From positions 1 through 64,000 of the forward strand of contig JANBPK010001483.1 in the NCBI GenBank assembly GCA_027579435.1: DNA of 64,000 bases, in the 5' to 3' direction. The position numbers were made by a program, and so were the translations under genes. Shown piece by piece: positions 11,395 to 24,403 of this stretch. This DNA comes from Candolleomyces eurysporus. Lineage: Eukaryota > Basidiomycota > Agaricomycetes > Agaricales > Psathyrellaceae. The notes under the pieces were generated by a model, which saw only the letters and a program-made list of their open reading frames with translations, was not told where the DNA came from and searched no databases. How positions within the stretch are numbered: the first letter of the stretch is position 1; each line of letters opens with the position of its first letter.

Positions 11395-13614
11395 ATGGAC
11401 ACCCATCGCAGCAGTGCCGACTTCTCTACTCCAACTTCTGTGCCCAAAGGCGTAGTTCAAGCGCCGACTCGTATCCCACCACCCTCTCATCGATACGCAA
11501 CACCCTCCATACCTTGGCCATGGAACGACATTGGAGAAGGTATGCCGGCGTCTTCCAGTTTCGAAAGCCTAGAATTTCGTTCCAACGACGATGTAGAGGT
11601 CGACCCAGATCAGCTACGTTGCTACGGCCCTGCGATTCCTCCACTCTGCGAACGCAACGAATGCCAATGCTGGACTGGCTACCCCCAATCAAGGTTTCCG
11701 AACTGGACGGAGAGGCAGCTGCAAAAGAGCAAGATCTTTGATGTGATTTGGAGCTACCGCCAGGGTTTGGAGTGCGTCATTTATAGATGCGACATAGCCA
11801 GTGACGGGTCCTTCGCGGACGTCCCGTCAGTGCAATATCTAGAGGGGCGTGAGGAGGGGACGTGGAGGAGGATGGTGAATGAGGCGAATGAGGTAAGTCT
11901 AATTTCTTGGGTCTCGTGTGGCGCAGTATGATCGAGGCAGGGTTTGTTTTTCCGTTTTTCTTCTTCCTGCTATCCATAGATGCAGTCCACTCACTGCTTT
12001 CTCGTCACTAGCGCCCTAACAATATACGGGTCAGAGCACTTTTTGTCGAAAACATGTCAGGTTCGGTACTACGGATGTTAGGTGCTATGTTGGTATCTTC
12101 CTATCACGACTTTACTACGAAGAGATGACGTCAATTCTAGGTTTAATGTCGAGCCTTTCTTTTTCTCGTCGTCCATTAACTGGATCCCTTCCCGGTATCA
12201 AGAAGATATTACCCCTGGAATTGGTGATCGTACGTGTATTCAAGTGCTCTCCCACTGCAAACACTTAAAAGGTCATTCTTTTTTGCCTAGATGTAACGGT
12301 CACAGTGACCTTCGCCAGACCTGTGAATTTGGAAGACGTGGACCCATCTTCTTTCCCAACCTCGTCTGGATCTCTTAAACTCGACACACAGGCACCTCTT
12401 TTCCTGTACTCCAGTGAGCTGGGCACCGTCAGGGCTGTTTTCAAAGCAACTAAATAAGTGGCGCAGTTCGACAGCTTTTGACGCTCGATCTACTGTCCAT
12501 CCACTTAATTCGAAACATGAACGGCAGCACCATCATTTCCTACCACTCCCCCGACCAACCTGCTACGACAGCTCCTTATCTGCATAAACGTGTGCGTAGT
12601 GCAGGGCGATCCATCTATTGGCAGAATATGTTTCAGCGCTCGCCAGACCCTACTCTGGTGCTGTTAATCTTTCTGTGGCACGCTTTCTGCGGCTGGGATG
12701 CAGCTCTCGAGTCATTGCACCAACACATGATGGCTTTGGTATGTTGATATCTCTTCGTGTACTCGCCTCGTTATAGTCTAAAGAACCTATCTGCGCTGCT
12801 TTAGGAAAATGGTATCCCCATAGTTGATATGCTCGTCTCTGGGGAACTTCCCCGAATCCGTGCTCATCACCTGCATTATTCCTCTCTTCTCGACCATTTC
12901 ATCAAGGCTGTCGACTTTGTCCAAGAGACGCCAACGCCATTTATGACGGCGTCCAACTTCGACCAAGCATTGGTGGATGAAAACGCCTCGCTGATAACGC
13001 GGGAGTGCAAAAATTTGCGACACGAGATTGAGCGTCTTCAGGCCATGCTGTATCAGCAGGAACAGCGATTGAAGAACCTAATAACAGCTACTGACGGAGA
13101 GTATATGAGGGAAATGGCGCAAGCAACTACCCGCGACGGTGCTGGTAAGCCCTCATTCTGTGAACTGATTCTCTTAAGTATCCTAATACTTAATTACAGC
13201 CATGAAGCAAATTGCCTACCTCACCATGGTCTTCCTCCCGCCCAGCTTTGTAGCCGTAAGCTGATATTCTATCCTTCTGGTAGCTATACTCAACCGAATC
13301 TTGTCAAGGCTGTATTTGGTATGAACGTTTTCGAAACGGACCCTGACTCTGAATCCCATGCAACTCTCTCCCAATACTTCGCTGTCGCCTTACCTCTCAC
13401 AGTGTTCACCATGTGGATCGTCATTGCCTTCCGGAGCAAAATCGTTTTGTCTGGTGAAGTACCGTTCTGGATGCGTTTGATATGGCCCCTCAAAAAGCTA
13501 CATGATCGATACAACAAAAACCCGAAAACGCCTCTCGCTGATCATGATATAGAGAGGGGGATGGGTAGCCGGATGGCCATCTCTGTGGCTCCAAAGCACG
13601 CTTTTCGCCGCTAG
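11395..13614 (+). CDS. CorA-like Mg2+ transporter family protein
   Basis: Eight exons fit phase exactly: 11395-11892, 12012-12088, 12141-12229, 12291-12413, 12467-12738, 12805-13144, 13200-13255, 13309-13614 (586 aa). The third intron ends and exons rejoin across motifs typical of fungal CorA-like proteins: FVENMSGS, FNVEPFFFSSS, WIPSRYQED. Near the C-terminus a coiled-coil-like segment (ECKNLRHEIERLQAMLYQ) is followed by MKQIAYLTMVFLPPSF and the signature AVFGMNVF, split by the last intron, then a second membrane segment (LPLTVFTMWIVIAF) and a basic cytosolic tail. GMN is the selectivity-loop signature of the CorA/Mrs2/ZntB superfamily, which are pentameric divalent-cation channels. The first intron (119 nt) and the 5' end are the least certain. 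A truncated relative sits at 31860-32264. Confidence 0.83.
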
Positions 13615-14030
13615 TTTACTTTATTATTTTTTCTCTCTAGACTTACATCGCTTGTATATTGTATACAAACTAGATAATGTAAACCACTTTATCATGCATG
13701 AGGCAAAAAGGTATAGGTGAAACTGCCGTGGGCCGTTTGCTTTGCGTTGGAATTCCTGGCTTTTATTTTGATATCTACCTACTAAAACAAGTGAGTCCGA
13801 TAGCTGCTACTAAAATACAGATGGCGGTATAAATATGCAATTGAATAACTAAGTACGGTGCATGATGATAAAACACAATGATTAGGATGGTTGAGACGCA
13901 GTGCCAGCGAGGTGGTCGTTAGTCATATACGCAGGGAAGCAAGAGGGGCAATGTGAATGAATGTACACCCGAGGTGGTCGGGAGCAAGAAGTGGTTGTGT
14001 GCAGGGTGTCCGAGGCCGGGAATCGATCGC
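13615..14030. other. Convergent 3' intergenic region
   Basis: Spacer between the stop of the CorA-like gene (plus) and the stop of IRE1 (minus). It must hold both 3' UTRs; no further gene seen. Confidence 0.5.
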
Positions 14031-17000
14031 TTACGATTCTGGCAGCTCAAAATATGTTCTGAACATGGATTCTGTCCGGAGCCTAGTCTCCTTGATGACA
14101 CCATGCACATGAAGGAAGAGTTTGGGATATCGACGGGTGAAGTAAGCGAGGTAGCCTTCAGGCATGGGTCCAAGGTGTCGTTTCACGTTATCAGGAAGAT
14201 CTTGGTAGTGATGTTTCTGCAAGAAATTCCGAAAGGTCAACCCAACCATGATCGTTAGCAGAGGGAAGCCACGTACTTTGTTTCGGAGAGCACGAAGCAG
14301 GTCCTGCACGGAATTTCCATTGTACTTCCTGAACTTGCCAAGATTTTCGATGAAAGTCTTGTCCAGCCGGCCGTACCAATCGTTTCCGATGATTGCATCC
14401 GCCTGCTTCTCGAGCTCAAGAAGAATAAAATCTTTTGGCTCTCGACACATAATCTCAAACCGATCCGACGCCTCTTGCAGGAAGTTCAATCGACGACCAG
14501 GGTCCCAGAAGAATGGGTGTAATAGACAGGCCGATGTGTCAGGCCTACAAAAGAATGATATCAGCAACGACGCTGTAATAAGAAACAGGAAAACCATACC
14601 TCTCGTACGCTTCAGGATGCAGCATCTGCTCAATCAGATCACAAGCCTCCGTACCCTCCTCCCCAAACCTATCCAACAGATCCAAACTCTTCGCATTCTT
14701 CAAGATGTTAACCTCCCTCTCGAACCGGTCTCCGAACGGATGCCCTCCGTTCGTCAACGTATAGTAATACAAACACCCAAGCGCGAAAATATCCACCGTC
14801 TTCGTCAGCCTTGTAGCTTTTGACGTCGAAGGTGTGGACCCGCTCGAAGACCCGTTGATCGTTCCAACACTTCCTCGCGAGCTCATCGAATGCTCATCGC
14901 TCATATCGTCAAGCTTCACCTCCCCACGCAGAATTTCAGGAGCCCGCCACCCGACAGTCCCAGCAGCCATTCCACCTCCCGTTGAAGGCAAGAAACTCGT
15001 CTGGTCGACATCCAGCCGCTTACACAGCCCAAAGTCGGAGATAAGCATCCGGTATACCGGCCTACCACCGCTACTACTCTTCGTCGTCGACACGAGGATG
15101 TTTTGCGGTTTGATGTCGCGATGAACGAGCTTGAGCCCGTGAAGATGTCGAAGGCCACTGGTGATTTGCTTCAGCGCCTTTTTGGGGTCGAAGGAAATAG
15201 CAATGTCGTGGTATTGTTCGCGATCCGGGCATTCAATGATGTCCGCTAGTGAGGCTGGGCAGAGTTCAAGGGCAATGTAGAGGAAGTTGAGGTGGGCTTC
15301 TTGGTAGTAGTATCGGATAACGTTGGGGTGGTCGTCGCTGTCTTGTAGAATGCTAACCTCTCTTGACGCGAGCGTGACGAAATCCTTGAGAAGTCGTTTC
15401 ACGGCAACGGCGCGACCTTGCAATGAACCTTTGAAGACTACGGTTCCATGGGAGCCGAAGCCTAAAGAAAAGTCAGTAAACAGAATACGCTCCCAAATAA
15501 CAGGTGTACCCACCTAGTATTTCCTCGGATACGGCCAAAGACGGACGTGGCTCTAATGGAGGTGGGGCAGCGAGAATGATCGAGGATTGCGGTGTAACAG
15601 GCTGTGGAGTAGCTGGGGATGGCGCAGCTTGTGAGGGTTCCTGAGGTTGACCCCCATCTGTTTCTTCTCCGGGTGGAAGGGTGAGATCCTTCTTCTTCTT
15701 CTTTNCCCCTCTTTCCTCTCCGATTTTTCTTTCGTCCAGGTACGGGTGTCGCGTCACCGTCCTGCTCCCCTTCTCGCTCACTCTCGTCTCCGTCGTCCAC
15801 TGGCGGCGCAGCCGTAGGAGGAACTTTGACCCACTCGTCCGATGCTTCAGAGGGAGATTCTGCATCAGTTGCGACAGACGGTAACTCCTGAGAAACAGCC
15901 GGTTCCTCGATTGGCTCGCCCACTGCCTGAGGTGGGGTTGGAATGGTCGGAACGGAAGGCGGAATGGGAGCAACACCTAGGGCGCTCGACTTGGCACCTT
16001 CCTTGATCCTGAACCGTTTGAACAGGAACCAAACTGAAAGAACCCCAAACAGCAACGTCATTCCAGCAGCTTCCCACATCGTGCTCCGACCTGCCGGAGG
16101 AGAAATGGGTTCGGGGGAGTCTGATCCGTTGGCAGGGACGTCGTTACCGCCGATAGCCAGATTGGGAGAGTCAACCCACTGGCTATTGGGCTTCACTTGT
16201 ACCACATCCTTTGGTCCCTCCAACAACCTCTTCATTCGACTCTCATGCCCATCGGTAGTATCCAAAGGATGCATTCCCAAGAGGCACCGTCGATCCCCCG
16301 GATTTTCCTCGCAGTGCTGCGGAGCTTCCGTTTCTTCCTGTTGCCTGCTTCCACCAATGAGCCTTCCCTTTCGGCTATACCTCAGGTCCCCGTATCCAAT
16401 CAGTGGGTAGTGAGAGGGGCTCAGTGCATATAGACTCCCTGTTTCTTCGACCATGCCGATGAAGGCTGAACGTTGTCCCACGTCCGGGGAATCCTTCAGA
16501 ATATCCTGCAGCTTGAGCCGAGGTTGAAGCAACACAAAGGCGTGCGGGTGGCTTTGCATCGGGGTGGGGCCTCGAAGGACATCAAATACGGCGACGCTAA
16601 GGCATAGTGAGATAGAGCGCCCGTAAGATGGTCGCAGAGTACGTACACAGAATCATCGAGCCTCTGGACCCAATTTGGTGAGAACCTTGGCTCATTCGCC
16701 ACCGACCTGCTTTTCAGCGATAGAATGTTTCCGTTCCCAACGTGCTGAATATAGTTGTCGTCCTTGGTCTTGCGGTAGGACGTTTGTATAGCATTGTCCT
16801 TGTTATTCGGTCCATACACCGAGAAAGACAGGCTCTGAATCGGTTGTCGCGCGCCACCGTAGATGGAGATGTAATAGTCTGGAAGAACGTCGGTGAATGT
16901 TCACAAAAGAAGCTGTCACTGCTAAACTCCCACCTGTTCGACCAATGAAAACTTCAGTCGTCTCCGCCAGTCTTGAGTCGCTTTCCTCCAGCTCGTCGAG

Positions 17001-17657
17001 GTCGATTGCTTTGTCTTCGTATGGTGGGCATGCGGAATTCAGCGTAGACTTGATCTTCCCCGTCTCCAATTCTAGCAATATCAATGATGTCTCCTTCCGA
17101 CCAATGAATGTCCTATTCTCTCTTTCTGTCGGCGCAGTAAAGGGTGACATGTCGACCAGTTCCGCCATTGAGAAGGGAAACCGTTGCAGCGGACTGTTCG
17201 GGTTCGTCATGACATAAATGTCGCCTGACTGCGGCTCTATGATGTACGTCTCGTGCGGAGTTGTGTCGTCAAACTCGTCCGGGTCGTAGTCGAGATGTCG
17301 AGTCCGAACCAAGGGAGCAAGAGTTGAGGCTGCAGCTGATGTGGACGGCCCGCTGCTTGAATATGCTGATGACATTGACCATAGTGTTTTCCCTGACGTC
17401 CGCTTGAGGGCATGGAACTTTCCATCCACGGTCGCAACTAGCACGATATCCAGCAGCTCTAGGTCTTGCGCTGCATCTGGGATTCGTTCGTTCGTCGTCG
17501 TCGTCGCCTGCGCCGTGTCGAGGACTTGCTGAGGTTGGACGAGGTTGATGAGCGCTCTACTGTCCGCGGTCACTGCTGACCGCAGACCGACGATCTCCGC
17601 CCAACATACGGCGACCAGAACGAGGAGGAGAGAAGGGAGGAATAGTATAGGTGCCAT
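14031..17657 (-). CDS. IRE1: IRE1, ER stress sensor kinase/endoribonuclease
   Basis: Exons (minus) 17657-16934, 16878-16647, 16596-15514, 15461-14600, 14544-14277, 14216-14031; about 1117 aa. Order: signal peptide (MAPILFLPSLLLVLVAVCWA), ER-luminal sensor domain, transmembrane segment (MTLLFGVLSVWFLF), basic cytosolic linker, protein kinase (GFGSHGTVVF glycine loop, VAVKRLL lysine, HRDIKPQNIL, DFGLCKRLD, GTVGWRAPEIL) and the KEN RNase domain ending ...YFELPES. After splicing the KEN core reads DLLRALRNKKHHYQDLP, keeping the Arg-Asn and His expected at the RNase site. Known role: senses unfolded protein and splices HAC1-type mRNA. The last intron is 60 nt, in frame and open, so it is easily misread as coding. 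An N at 15705 in a poly-lysine tract shifts the frame by one base; total exon length is one more than a multiple of three, so this is most likely an artefact. Confidence 0.93.
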
Positions 17658-18008
17658 GGGCGGTCACCTCCGCGGTGAACGCAGTAGATTTGTGGTCGAG
17701 GCTGGAGGTGATGATGGTGTTGGCAAGAGTTATGGCACCCAGGCCACTATGGACGGTCCCAGTGGCTGTGATCCACAAATAGATTCCGCTCCCCATGCGC
17801 ACCCGGTACACTTTTGGCTTTCCAGGTGCTTCTCTTCGCCGACATTGTGGACTACCGGTGTGAAAATATCCCTCGCGAGGCTATAGATCGTGGTTTAATT
17901 TNAAAAAACTTTATCATTGGGAACAAGGTGGGGAATGAGGATGAATACATGTCATGATGGTCCGTGCTCTCTAATCTACATGGTAACTGAGAATCCATAT
18001 GCATAAAA
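17658..18008. promoter_or_regulatory. Upstream region of IRE1
   Basis: The 351 bp between the IRE1 start codon and the stop of the next minus-strand gene must contain the IRE1 promoter and 5' UTR. No element is recognised with confidence. One N (17902) sits next to a run of A. Confidence 0.4.
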
Positions 18009-20367
18009 CTACAGTTGTCTAGTATTGTACACAATCAAATAAGTAGAAGCCGTGAAGAGTCCAATGGCAAGGAGCAACATAGCGTAGCAGAGAGCATAAC
18101 GGCACCTCTGAATCCAAGGATCAAACATTCGCCTTGGTCCTTCAGGGCGGCCTCGAACTTCCCGGAGCTTGATCCCATACAAGTGGTCGAACAGCCGGTT
18201 GGGTTTGCCCAAGATGTGCAAGATACGCTTGACCATACCCTGGAAGAAGCTTTCATCCCTGTGCATGGGGACGGGACGCGGGATGAAGGGATATCCAAAC
18301 GATATCCCCCGCAACGACCTCTTGGGATCATTAAGCCGAGCCCTCCCAAGCTCCGACGACTGCTTCTCGGAAACCCATCGTGGCAATGGAGGAGGCACCA
18401 CTTTCTTGCCCTCCCTCTTCATATGGTCCATCTCCCTCTTCTTATTCCTTCCACCACAACACATTTCCTTCCAGTACCCAGTGTTGAAGTAAAATTCCCA
18501 GAACGTCAACCTCGGAGGCTGCTCTCCAAAATGCGTGAAATGCCACCCTCCAACAAGCCAAAGGAAAGGGAACAAGAACCCCAACCAAAACGCCCAAAAC
18601 GCAGGTGTGACATCGATCCACTGCTTCTTCGCGCGAAAAGTGGGTACTCCAGGGCCAAGCGCAACATCTCGATCCCACCTCCTCGTAATAAACGACTCGG
18701 AGGCAGAAGGTGGCTGGATCACCTTCGACCCCGCAGAACGCACACTTCCAGTCTCCGCTGGCAGACCACGGTAATTCGGTCTCATTGACAACTCTTCCAC
18801 CGTATCCACCGTCTCAATGTTCTCGCCCCCTTGATCCTTCACGAAATTCCCCCGTTTCGGACGATCTTCGCTACTGGCCGTCACAAAGCTATCAGCATGG
18901 AGAGACTCCGTGGTGAAATCCGTGTGCCTAGCATATTCTTCGTCCATCTCATCCCCCTCAGTGCTGCCCAAGATGATGGGCATCGGATTCGTAAACGGCC
19001 TCCTTGGATGTGAACCAGTAGGACTTGGATGCGAATAATTCGGGGTCTGCGGTCCACCAGGAAACGACGGCCTCAAATCCAGTGGCGGAATAACCGGAGG
19101 AACATTCACCGCATCCAACTTGAGCGACTGCCTCGGTCCAGCAGAAGAGGTCCCAGAAACATGCGTCCTCGAAGAAGTCTGCGAAGCAGTCCTGTTCAGC
19201 GGCCGGCTAATGAACGGAGAGGCGTAGATCGGAGAAGGTCCTATACAACAACAACAAAAAAAAAGAGAAATCAAATCAATCAACACGAGTTGAGCCAGAG
19301 ACAAAGGAAGAGGAAGAGTACTCACGAGTGATTTCCGAGGTATGCGAGCCAATTGGGCTCCCACTATGCGTCAACAACGAAGCCCCAGAGACTGCCGACG
19401 TCCTCAAATCCTTATCCGACCCTGCCCTACTCGTATTCCCAGACGGCGGTAAACTCCGCGTCCTCTTCAACGAATCCGGCGAAAAGTAATCTTGCTCAGC
19501 AATAGGCGACAACTGCTTGACCATAGGGTACGAATACGCATACGCGTACTGGTCGGGATTTGCATCATAGTGGTGAGGAAGAGACGTATCACTGTGCATC
19601 CCAACACCAGAGGAGAGCTGGTCAGGAGGACTTGACGAGGAAGCAGGCAAAGACTGAGTGCTCTGCGAATAAATATGATTCGTATGAAGCTTCAAAGTTG
19701 ACCATTTTCCTCCATACGCGCCCGCAGCGGCGGCTCCGGCAGCAACACTCCCGAGCGTAGGGCTGAATTCCGAGGACGACGAAGACGATTCAGCGGGCGA
19801 AGAGTGGTGATACGGCGAATTAGGCGTAGGTGGAGATGAAAGCGTTCTGCGGACCGGTTGCGGTCTTGAAGGGCCCTCCTCCAGCTTCGGCGCGACGACG
19901 TCCGTTTCAATTCGAATAACTGCAGGCACTCCTGTTGTCGGCCCATCCATGTTTCCCGAATTCCGGTCCGACCGGTCTGATAGTGGTGGAGAAGGTAAAC
20001 TGTGGGGGAAAGGGTTGGCTTTCAAGCCCACGCGGCTAACGCTTGTTGACGATGACGATGCGGGATTGAGTGAAACTCGCGTCACACTCGAAGTAGGTTG
20101 GCGAACGCCCCACAACTCGCTGGAACCGCCTGGCATCCCAAAGTATGGGTTGTCGAACCCAGTTAAAGAGGTTCCTGATTGACGGGGAATAGGAGCGCTG
20201 ATGCTGATCTGCGACGGTGACGTCTTGTAGCTCCTAGTCGTCAGACTATTCGTTCGCGACATTGACCCAGGCAGCGGCAGATGTTGGTTGAGCTCATCGT
20301 CCCGGTGGGCCGATTTGGAGGACTTGCTTGACGAGCCCCAGCTCGGAAGACCAAGGAAGCTCAGCAT
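18009..20367 (-). CDS. Serine/proline-rich fungal protein with two C-terminal membrane segments
   Basis: Exons 20367-19326 and 19240-18009 (757 aa; lengths fit phase exactly), intron 19241-19325 with a long pyrimidine tract. Start is the ATG of MLSFLGLPSWG; a longer reading would need a TTG. The first two thirds are low-complexity and rich in Ser, Pro, Thr and Ala, probably disordered and cytosolic, with many SP/TP sites. The C-terminal part is ordered: RRWDRDVALGPGVP, then WIDVTPAFWAFWLGFLFPFL (membrane segment 1), a basic loop of about 150 residues, and a second membrane segment near the end (LCYAMLLLAIGLFTASTYLI) closing with NTRQL. I do not recognise the family by name; the arrangement looks like a conserved fungal membrane anchor with a long regulatory N-terminus. 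Confidence 0.75.
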
Positions 20368-22259
20368 TGTCAAGGATTGTGGTGTGAGATAGGCGGATGT
20401 CTACAGGACTGAGAAACGGTAAGAACGCGAAGGGCTCAACAAAAGAGACGGGGCTCACGTACTAGCAACCAAATGAGGCACACCAGCAAATGAGTAAAGA
20501 CTCTCGACAAAGCAAGGGTGCTGGCAAGAGGCTCAGCAAGGGATCGACAAAGGCGGCAAAGGGGAGGGAAAAGACGGTCGAAACAAACACCGTCCACAAC
20601 GTGCACTAAATAGCACACTGCCCAGACGATGACTCCAAACGATCTAGAAGGTTTTAATTCATACATCAATCATCGCATTTACGTCGTGTCCAATCCTCCT
20701 CTCCCGACTCACCATTCCACGTTTGCCTCCTACAGACTCCCCATCAAAACACGCTGCAACGTGTTTGCGCACTTGACGAGAGTCCCCACTGTCCCAAAGC
20801 TGACATGTTCCTACAATAGCCGGAAACAGGCCCCTGGCCAAACCGCATTGTGCTCCGTCATTTCCCTAACTGAACAATGAGTGAACCCTTCAAGTCAAAA
20901 ATAGTGGACACAAAGTGACAAACCGGTGCTCGTGACATATGTTCCGGATTTTAGGGTTGAACATGCCATGACCGGAAGATCACACCGACCCGACCCACGT
21001 CTAATCGTTTCATATCTTGACAGAGGTATGAGTACTCTCTTTGGACAAGTAATGTGACAGGCCTTCAGGCCATCGCCAGGCGATTAGACAAAATTCGCCG
21101 ACATGAGGTTTTTCGAAGCGTCCGATGAGATACCCCGGCGGTCCGAGTTCCCCTTTCATATAAAAGATCCTCTGAAGGCTAATTGACCAGGTCAAATCAC
21201 TTGAACGTCTTTGAAAGAAAGAGTAATTACCACCAGCATTTGGGCGATACTCTTGGGGCGCAGCGTCCTGCACGACCACAAAAGCGCGCGCGATAACAAT
21301 CTGGACCCTCGATTCTCTTCATTCCTGGCGCTGGAGGGAGATGTAATGTCGTGTAATCATGAGCGATCAAAAATGTCGCTGCATCGTGTCCGCCTCGAGG
21401 CGTTGATCACATTGTCGACATGCTGTGTTTGTTTCCAAACAAGGATCACTGCGAGTCGCTTCCTGGGTCGCGCAGCAGCCAGTTGACGGGCTTTATGGTG
21501 TTTGACCTGGCTACAGGCCGAGGGGTTCTTGATCTAGACGCCTAGAAAGACAAGATATCAACATCCCCACTGGAGTGAGAATATCAGCGACACTCCCGAG
21601 ACGGGTGGAGGGAAGCGTGCCAGGTTCCACCGCCTAATTTCCCGTGGTGCCAAGTCTCGAGTGTTATCGTTCCACGATGTCGTACTCGCCTCGAGGCAAT
21701 GGAACCTCGTTATTCCCAGCGCCGCGGGTACGGAAACCTGGAAGTCGAGAGGCTGCTTTCAGTATTTCGGCCCAGCAAATGAGCCAACAGATTACATACC
21801 TGCACTAGTCCATGCACCGCTAGAATACGAAGAACGTCCTTAACTCATAACTAGAACAAAAACGTGGCCTTTATGAAGAATCAATACAAGATTAGGTGAT
21901 CATCGCAGTAGGTGTACAATTGAAAGTCTGTTAGTGGGACGAAAGCGAAGAGAACAGGGAGCGAGCACAGTTCGATGGAAAGGAGAGGAGAGGATCAATC
22001 GAGAACAAGAGGAATGAATCCAAGGCAGCGTTTTTGAGGAGAGGCAGACGGACAGAGGAAAGCAAATGAGCGAAGATAGATAGCGTATAATCCAATGATC
22101 GATCAATGAAAGTAGGGGGGGTATAGAATAACATACAGAGTAGAATTAAAGAATACAGGCCCCGAAAGCAATAGTCACAGATAGATGGATAGATAGATGG
22201 GTTAGATTGCTCGCTGGACAGTCGAGCGTGTTAGCGACGACGGAGTATAAGCGCGGGTA
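20368..22259. other. Long intergenic region
   Basis: Nearly 1.9 kb upstream of the serine-rich gene and downstream of the acidic-protein gene. It has a short GATA/GATG microsatellite at about 22180-22200 and no supported gene. The 20370-20670 part is a plausible 5' UTR region with an intron. Confidence 0.4.
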
Positions 22260-23204
22260 TCACTCCTTTGCTGGCGATATCTGTTCCTTCGGCGACTCGT
22301 CCTGAGCATCGGTCGATTTGCTTTCTTTCTCGTTCTTCTTCTCCTCGTAATCTTCACCATCGACCGAGGAAGGAACATCCTCAGACTTTGGCTCCTCTCC
22401 TTCCCTAGTCTTCTCCGCATCCGTCTCGTCTTCCAGGGAAGCCGCATCCTCGAGCTCGTCAAGCTCCCCAGTGGCCGCCTCCGGCAAGGGGACACTCTCA
22501 GGCGCAAGGCTCCCTTCCTTCCCAGCTGGCTCCTTCTCCTTATCCTCTGCTTCCACGTCAGAGTCTGCGGAAGAGGCGATGCTATCCTCTTCGGCGGAAG
22601 CATCCTTGTCCAAATCCACCTCCTCCACACCCTGCGTGACCTCCTTGACCTCCTTGGTCTCCGGCTGTGGAAGAGGGGTATTCCTCTCGCTAGCCTCTTG
22701 ATCATCTTGATCACCCTCGGGCGACTGACGGACCTTCTTGGAACGCGAGAGCTCTTCAGACTCGTCCCTCTCATCGCGCTCCGTCGAGCTCAAGCGACGC
22801 TTCTTCCTTCGCGCAGGGGCGTTGGACGTGGCTGAACATATGACGAACCGGTGGTCGAGGGGGATGGCGCACGAGCGACACGAGATAAACGCGTTGACAA
22901 GAATTGGATGAATTGGGCCGCGTCGATGAGGTGGGCATGCAATAGGGGGTGCAAAAAATCGTCAATAAACGCGTCCTCTTCTCCTAACCCAACCCATAAA
23001 AAAACAGAAATCCATCACGTCAAGACCCCCAACATAATTAATTGAACGAATGAATGAAAAAAAAGGGGGGTGTGCTTGCTTGACAGCGACAGCGACAACT
23101 GCATCTCCAAAAATAAAAAGNCNGCCCTACTCACCATCCTCCTCCCAAGGTCTGTCCGGTCGCGGTATAACACCATACGAAATCCTTCTAATCAGACTAA
23201 ACAT
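22260..23204 (-). CDS. Small highly acidic protein of unknown function
   Basis: Exons 23204-23135, 22983-22882, 22831-22260 (247 aa, phases fit). The N-terminus MFSLIRRISYGVIPRPDRP followed by WEEDGEEDAFIDDFLHPLL looks like a short folded or binding segment with a helical stretch (HLIDAAQFIQFLSTRL). A basic patch follows (ARRKKRRLSS, possible nuclear localisation signal) and the remaining two thirds are dominated by Glu, Asp, Lys and Ser and are probably disordered. I do not recognise the family; the composition suggests a nuclear or chaperone-like acidic protein, which is inference only. The second intron is 50 nt with a weak branch signal, so the join there is less sure. Two Ns (23121, 23123) lie in intron 1. 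Confidence 0.55.
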
Positions 23205-24403
23205 ACTATCTTCTCCAGACGATTTCCTTCTAGTGGCTGTTGGCGTTCCTGCTGCTGATCTTCACGGGCTCGTTCTGCACACCGCGATATTACGTGGCTA
23301 AGCCAAGACCTTTCCGACAAGTTTTCGTTAAGCGCTGTCGATACACGACCTGAGCCGGCAAAAAAGCAAGAGCAAGAGAGGACTCGAGAGGAGGGAACAG
23401 TCGACGCAGACCAGACTGTGGGGAAAACAGCAGGAGCAAGGAGAGAGGCCCACTTGGCAGCGATGATGGGGCGGCAGATCCGACGACGGGGCCACTCAGA
23501 GTCAGAGGTCAAATCAAATTTGAGTCTGTTTGGTCCACGTGGCAGCGGACGGATAAACGCTCGGAGGCAAGCTGTCGCCCTTCTTCCTTCCTCGGTCAGA
23601 GGCCGGGTAAGCTGAGGGTCATGCACTTCATATAAAGAAGGAGAGAGGAAGACGACCGACTGCCTGACTGCCCTATGATGTCCAAGCACTACTGCTGCGA
23701 GATCCGTTTAATTTTGCGCAAAGTGCACAGTCAGCCTTACGACACCGATCCCTACCACCGCTCCACTCCAAGCAATACAACAAACAACAAATGCCATTAA
23801 ACCCGGAAATAAAAAGTAGAGGTAGAGAGTAGAGACATTGACACGATACCCAAAAATCTCATTATTCATCGAGTGAAAAAAAAGTACTAGGCACTAGGCG
23901 CGACCACATACAAATTAGCTCATCGTGAGTCAAATATCTATAGGCAAACAAAGAGGCTGAAATCTTCGTCACTAAATTATGGAACGTTTTGGGCTCGACC
24001 CCCTCGAGGTATATAACGGATGAATGAGGATGGCATTGAGATTGAGCTCGAAAGCATGCGCGACAGAGTGATATGAGCTTGAAGCCGAAGGATGAAGCAG
24101 GCGGAATGCAAAGGGACTGAGGTGGGGGAAAAAGAGAAATCATGGTGAAAAGGGGGGGAATCAGCAAGCACACACACACACTCTGCACACGCAACCAAGC
24201 AATCAATCCAAAACCATCAAATGAAAAAGGGGAGGGGGAACGGGCAGAAGAAGAATGAGGGGGTCGACACAAGTCCAAGCCACGCACGAATCGGTAACCA
24301 TTACAACATACAGGGCACCAGCCCAGCATCCTCCTCAACACAAACACACACTGCCAAGCGTTGACAGACAACCATCGTCGTGGAGATAGCGATTCATCGC
24401 AGT
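23205..24403. other. Intergenic, no gene supported
   Basis: Between the acidic-protein gene and the 3' end of the glycosyltransferase gene. A short CA repeat lies at about 24170-24181. A 187-codon minus-strand ORF (23862-24425) overlaps the glycosyltransferase terminus out of frame and looks like 3' UTR by chance. Confidence 0.45.

Noticed and set aside
13981..14050. tRNA-like T-arm (GATCGATTCCCGG on the minus strand)
   Set aside because: No A box, anticodon arm or acceptor stem could be placed around it; it lies just downstream of the IRE1 stop codon.
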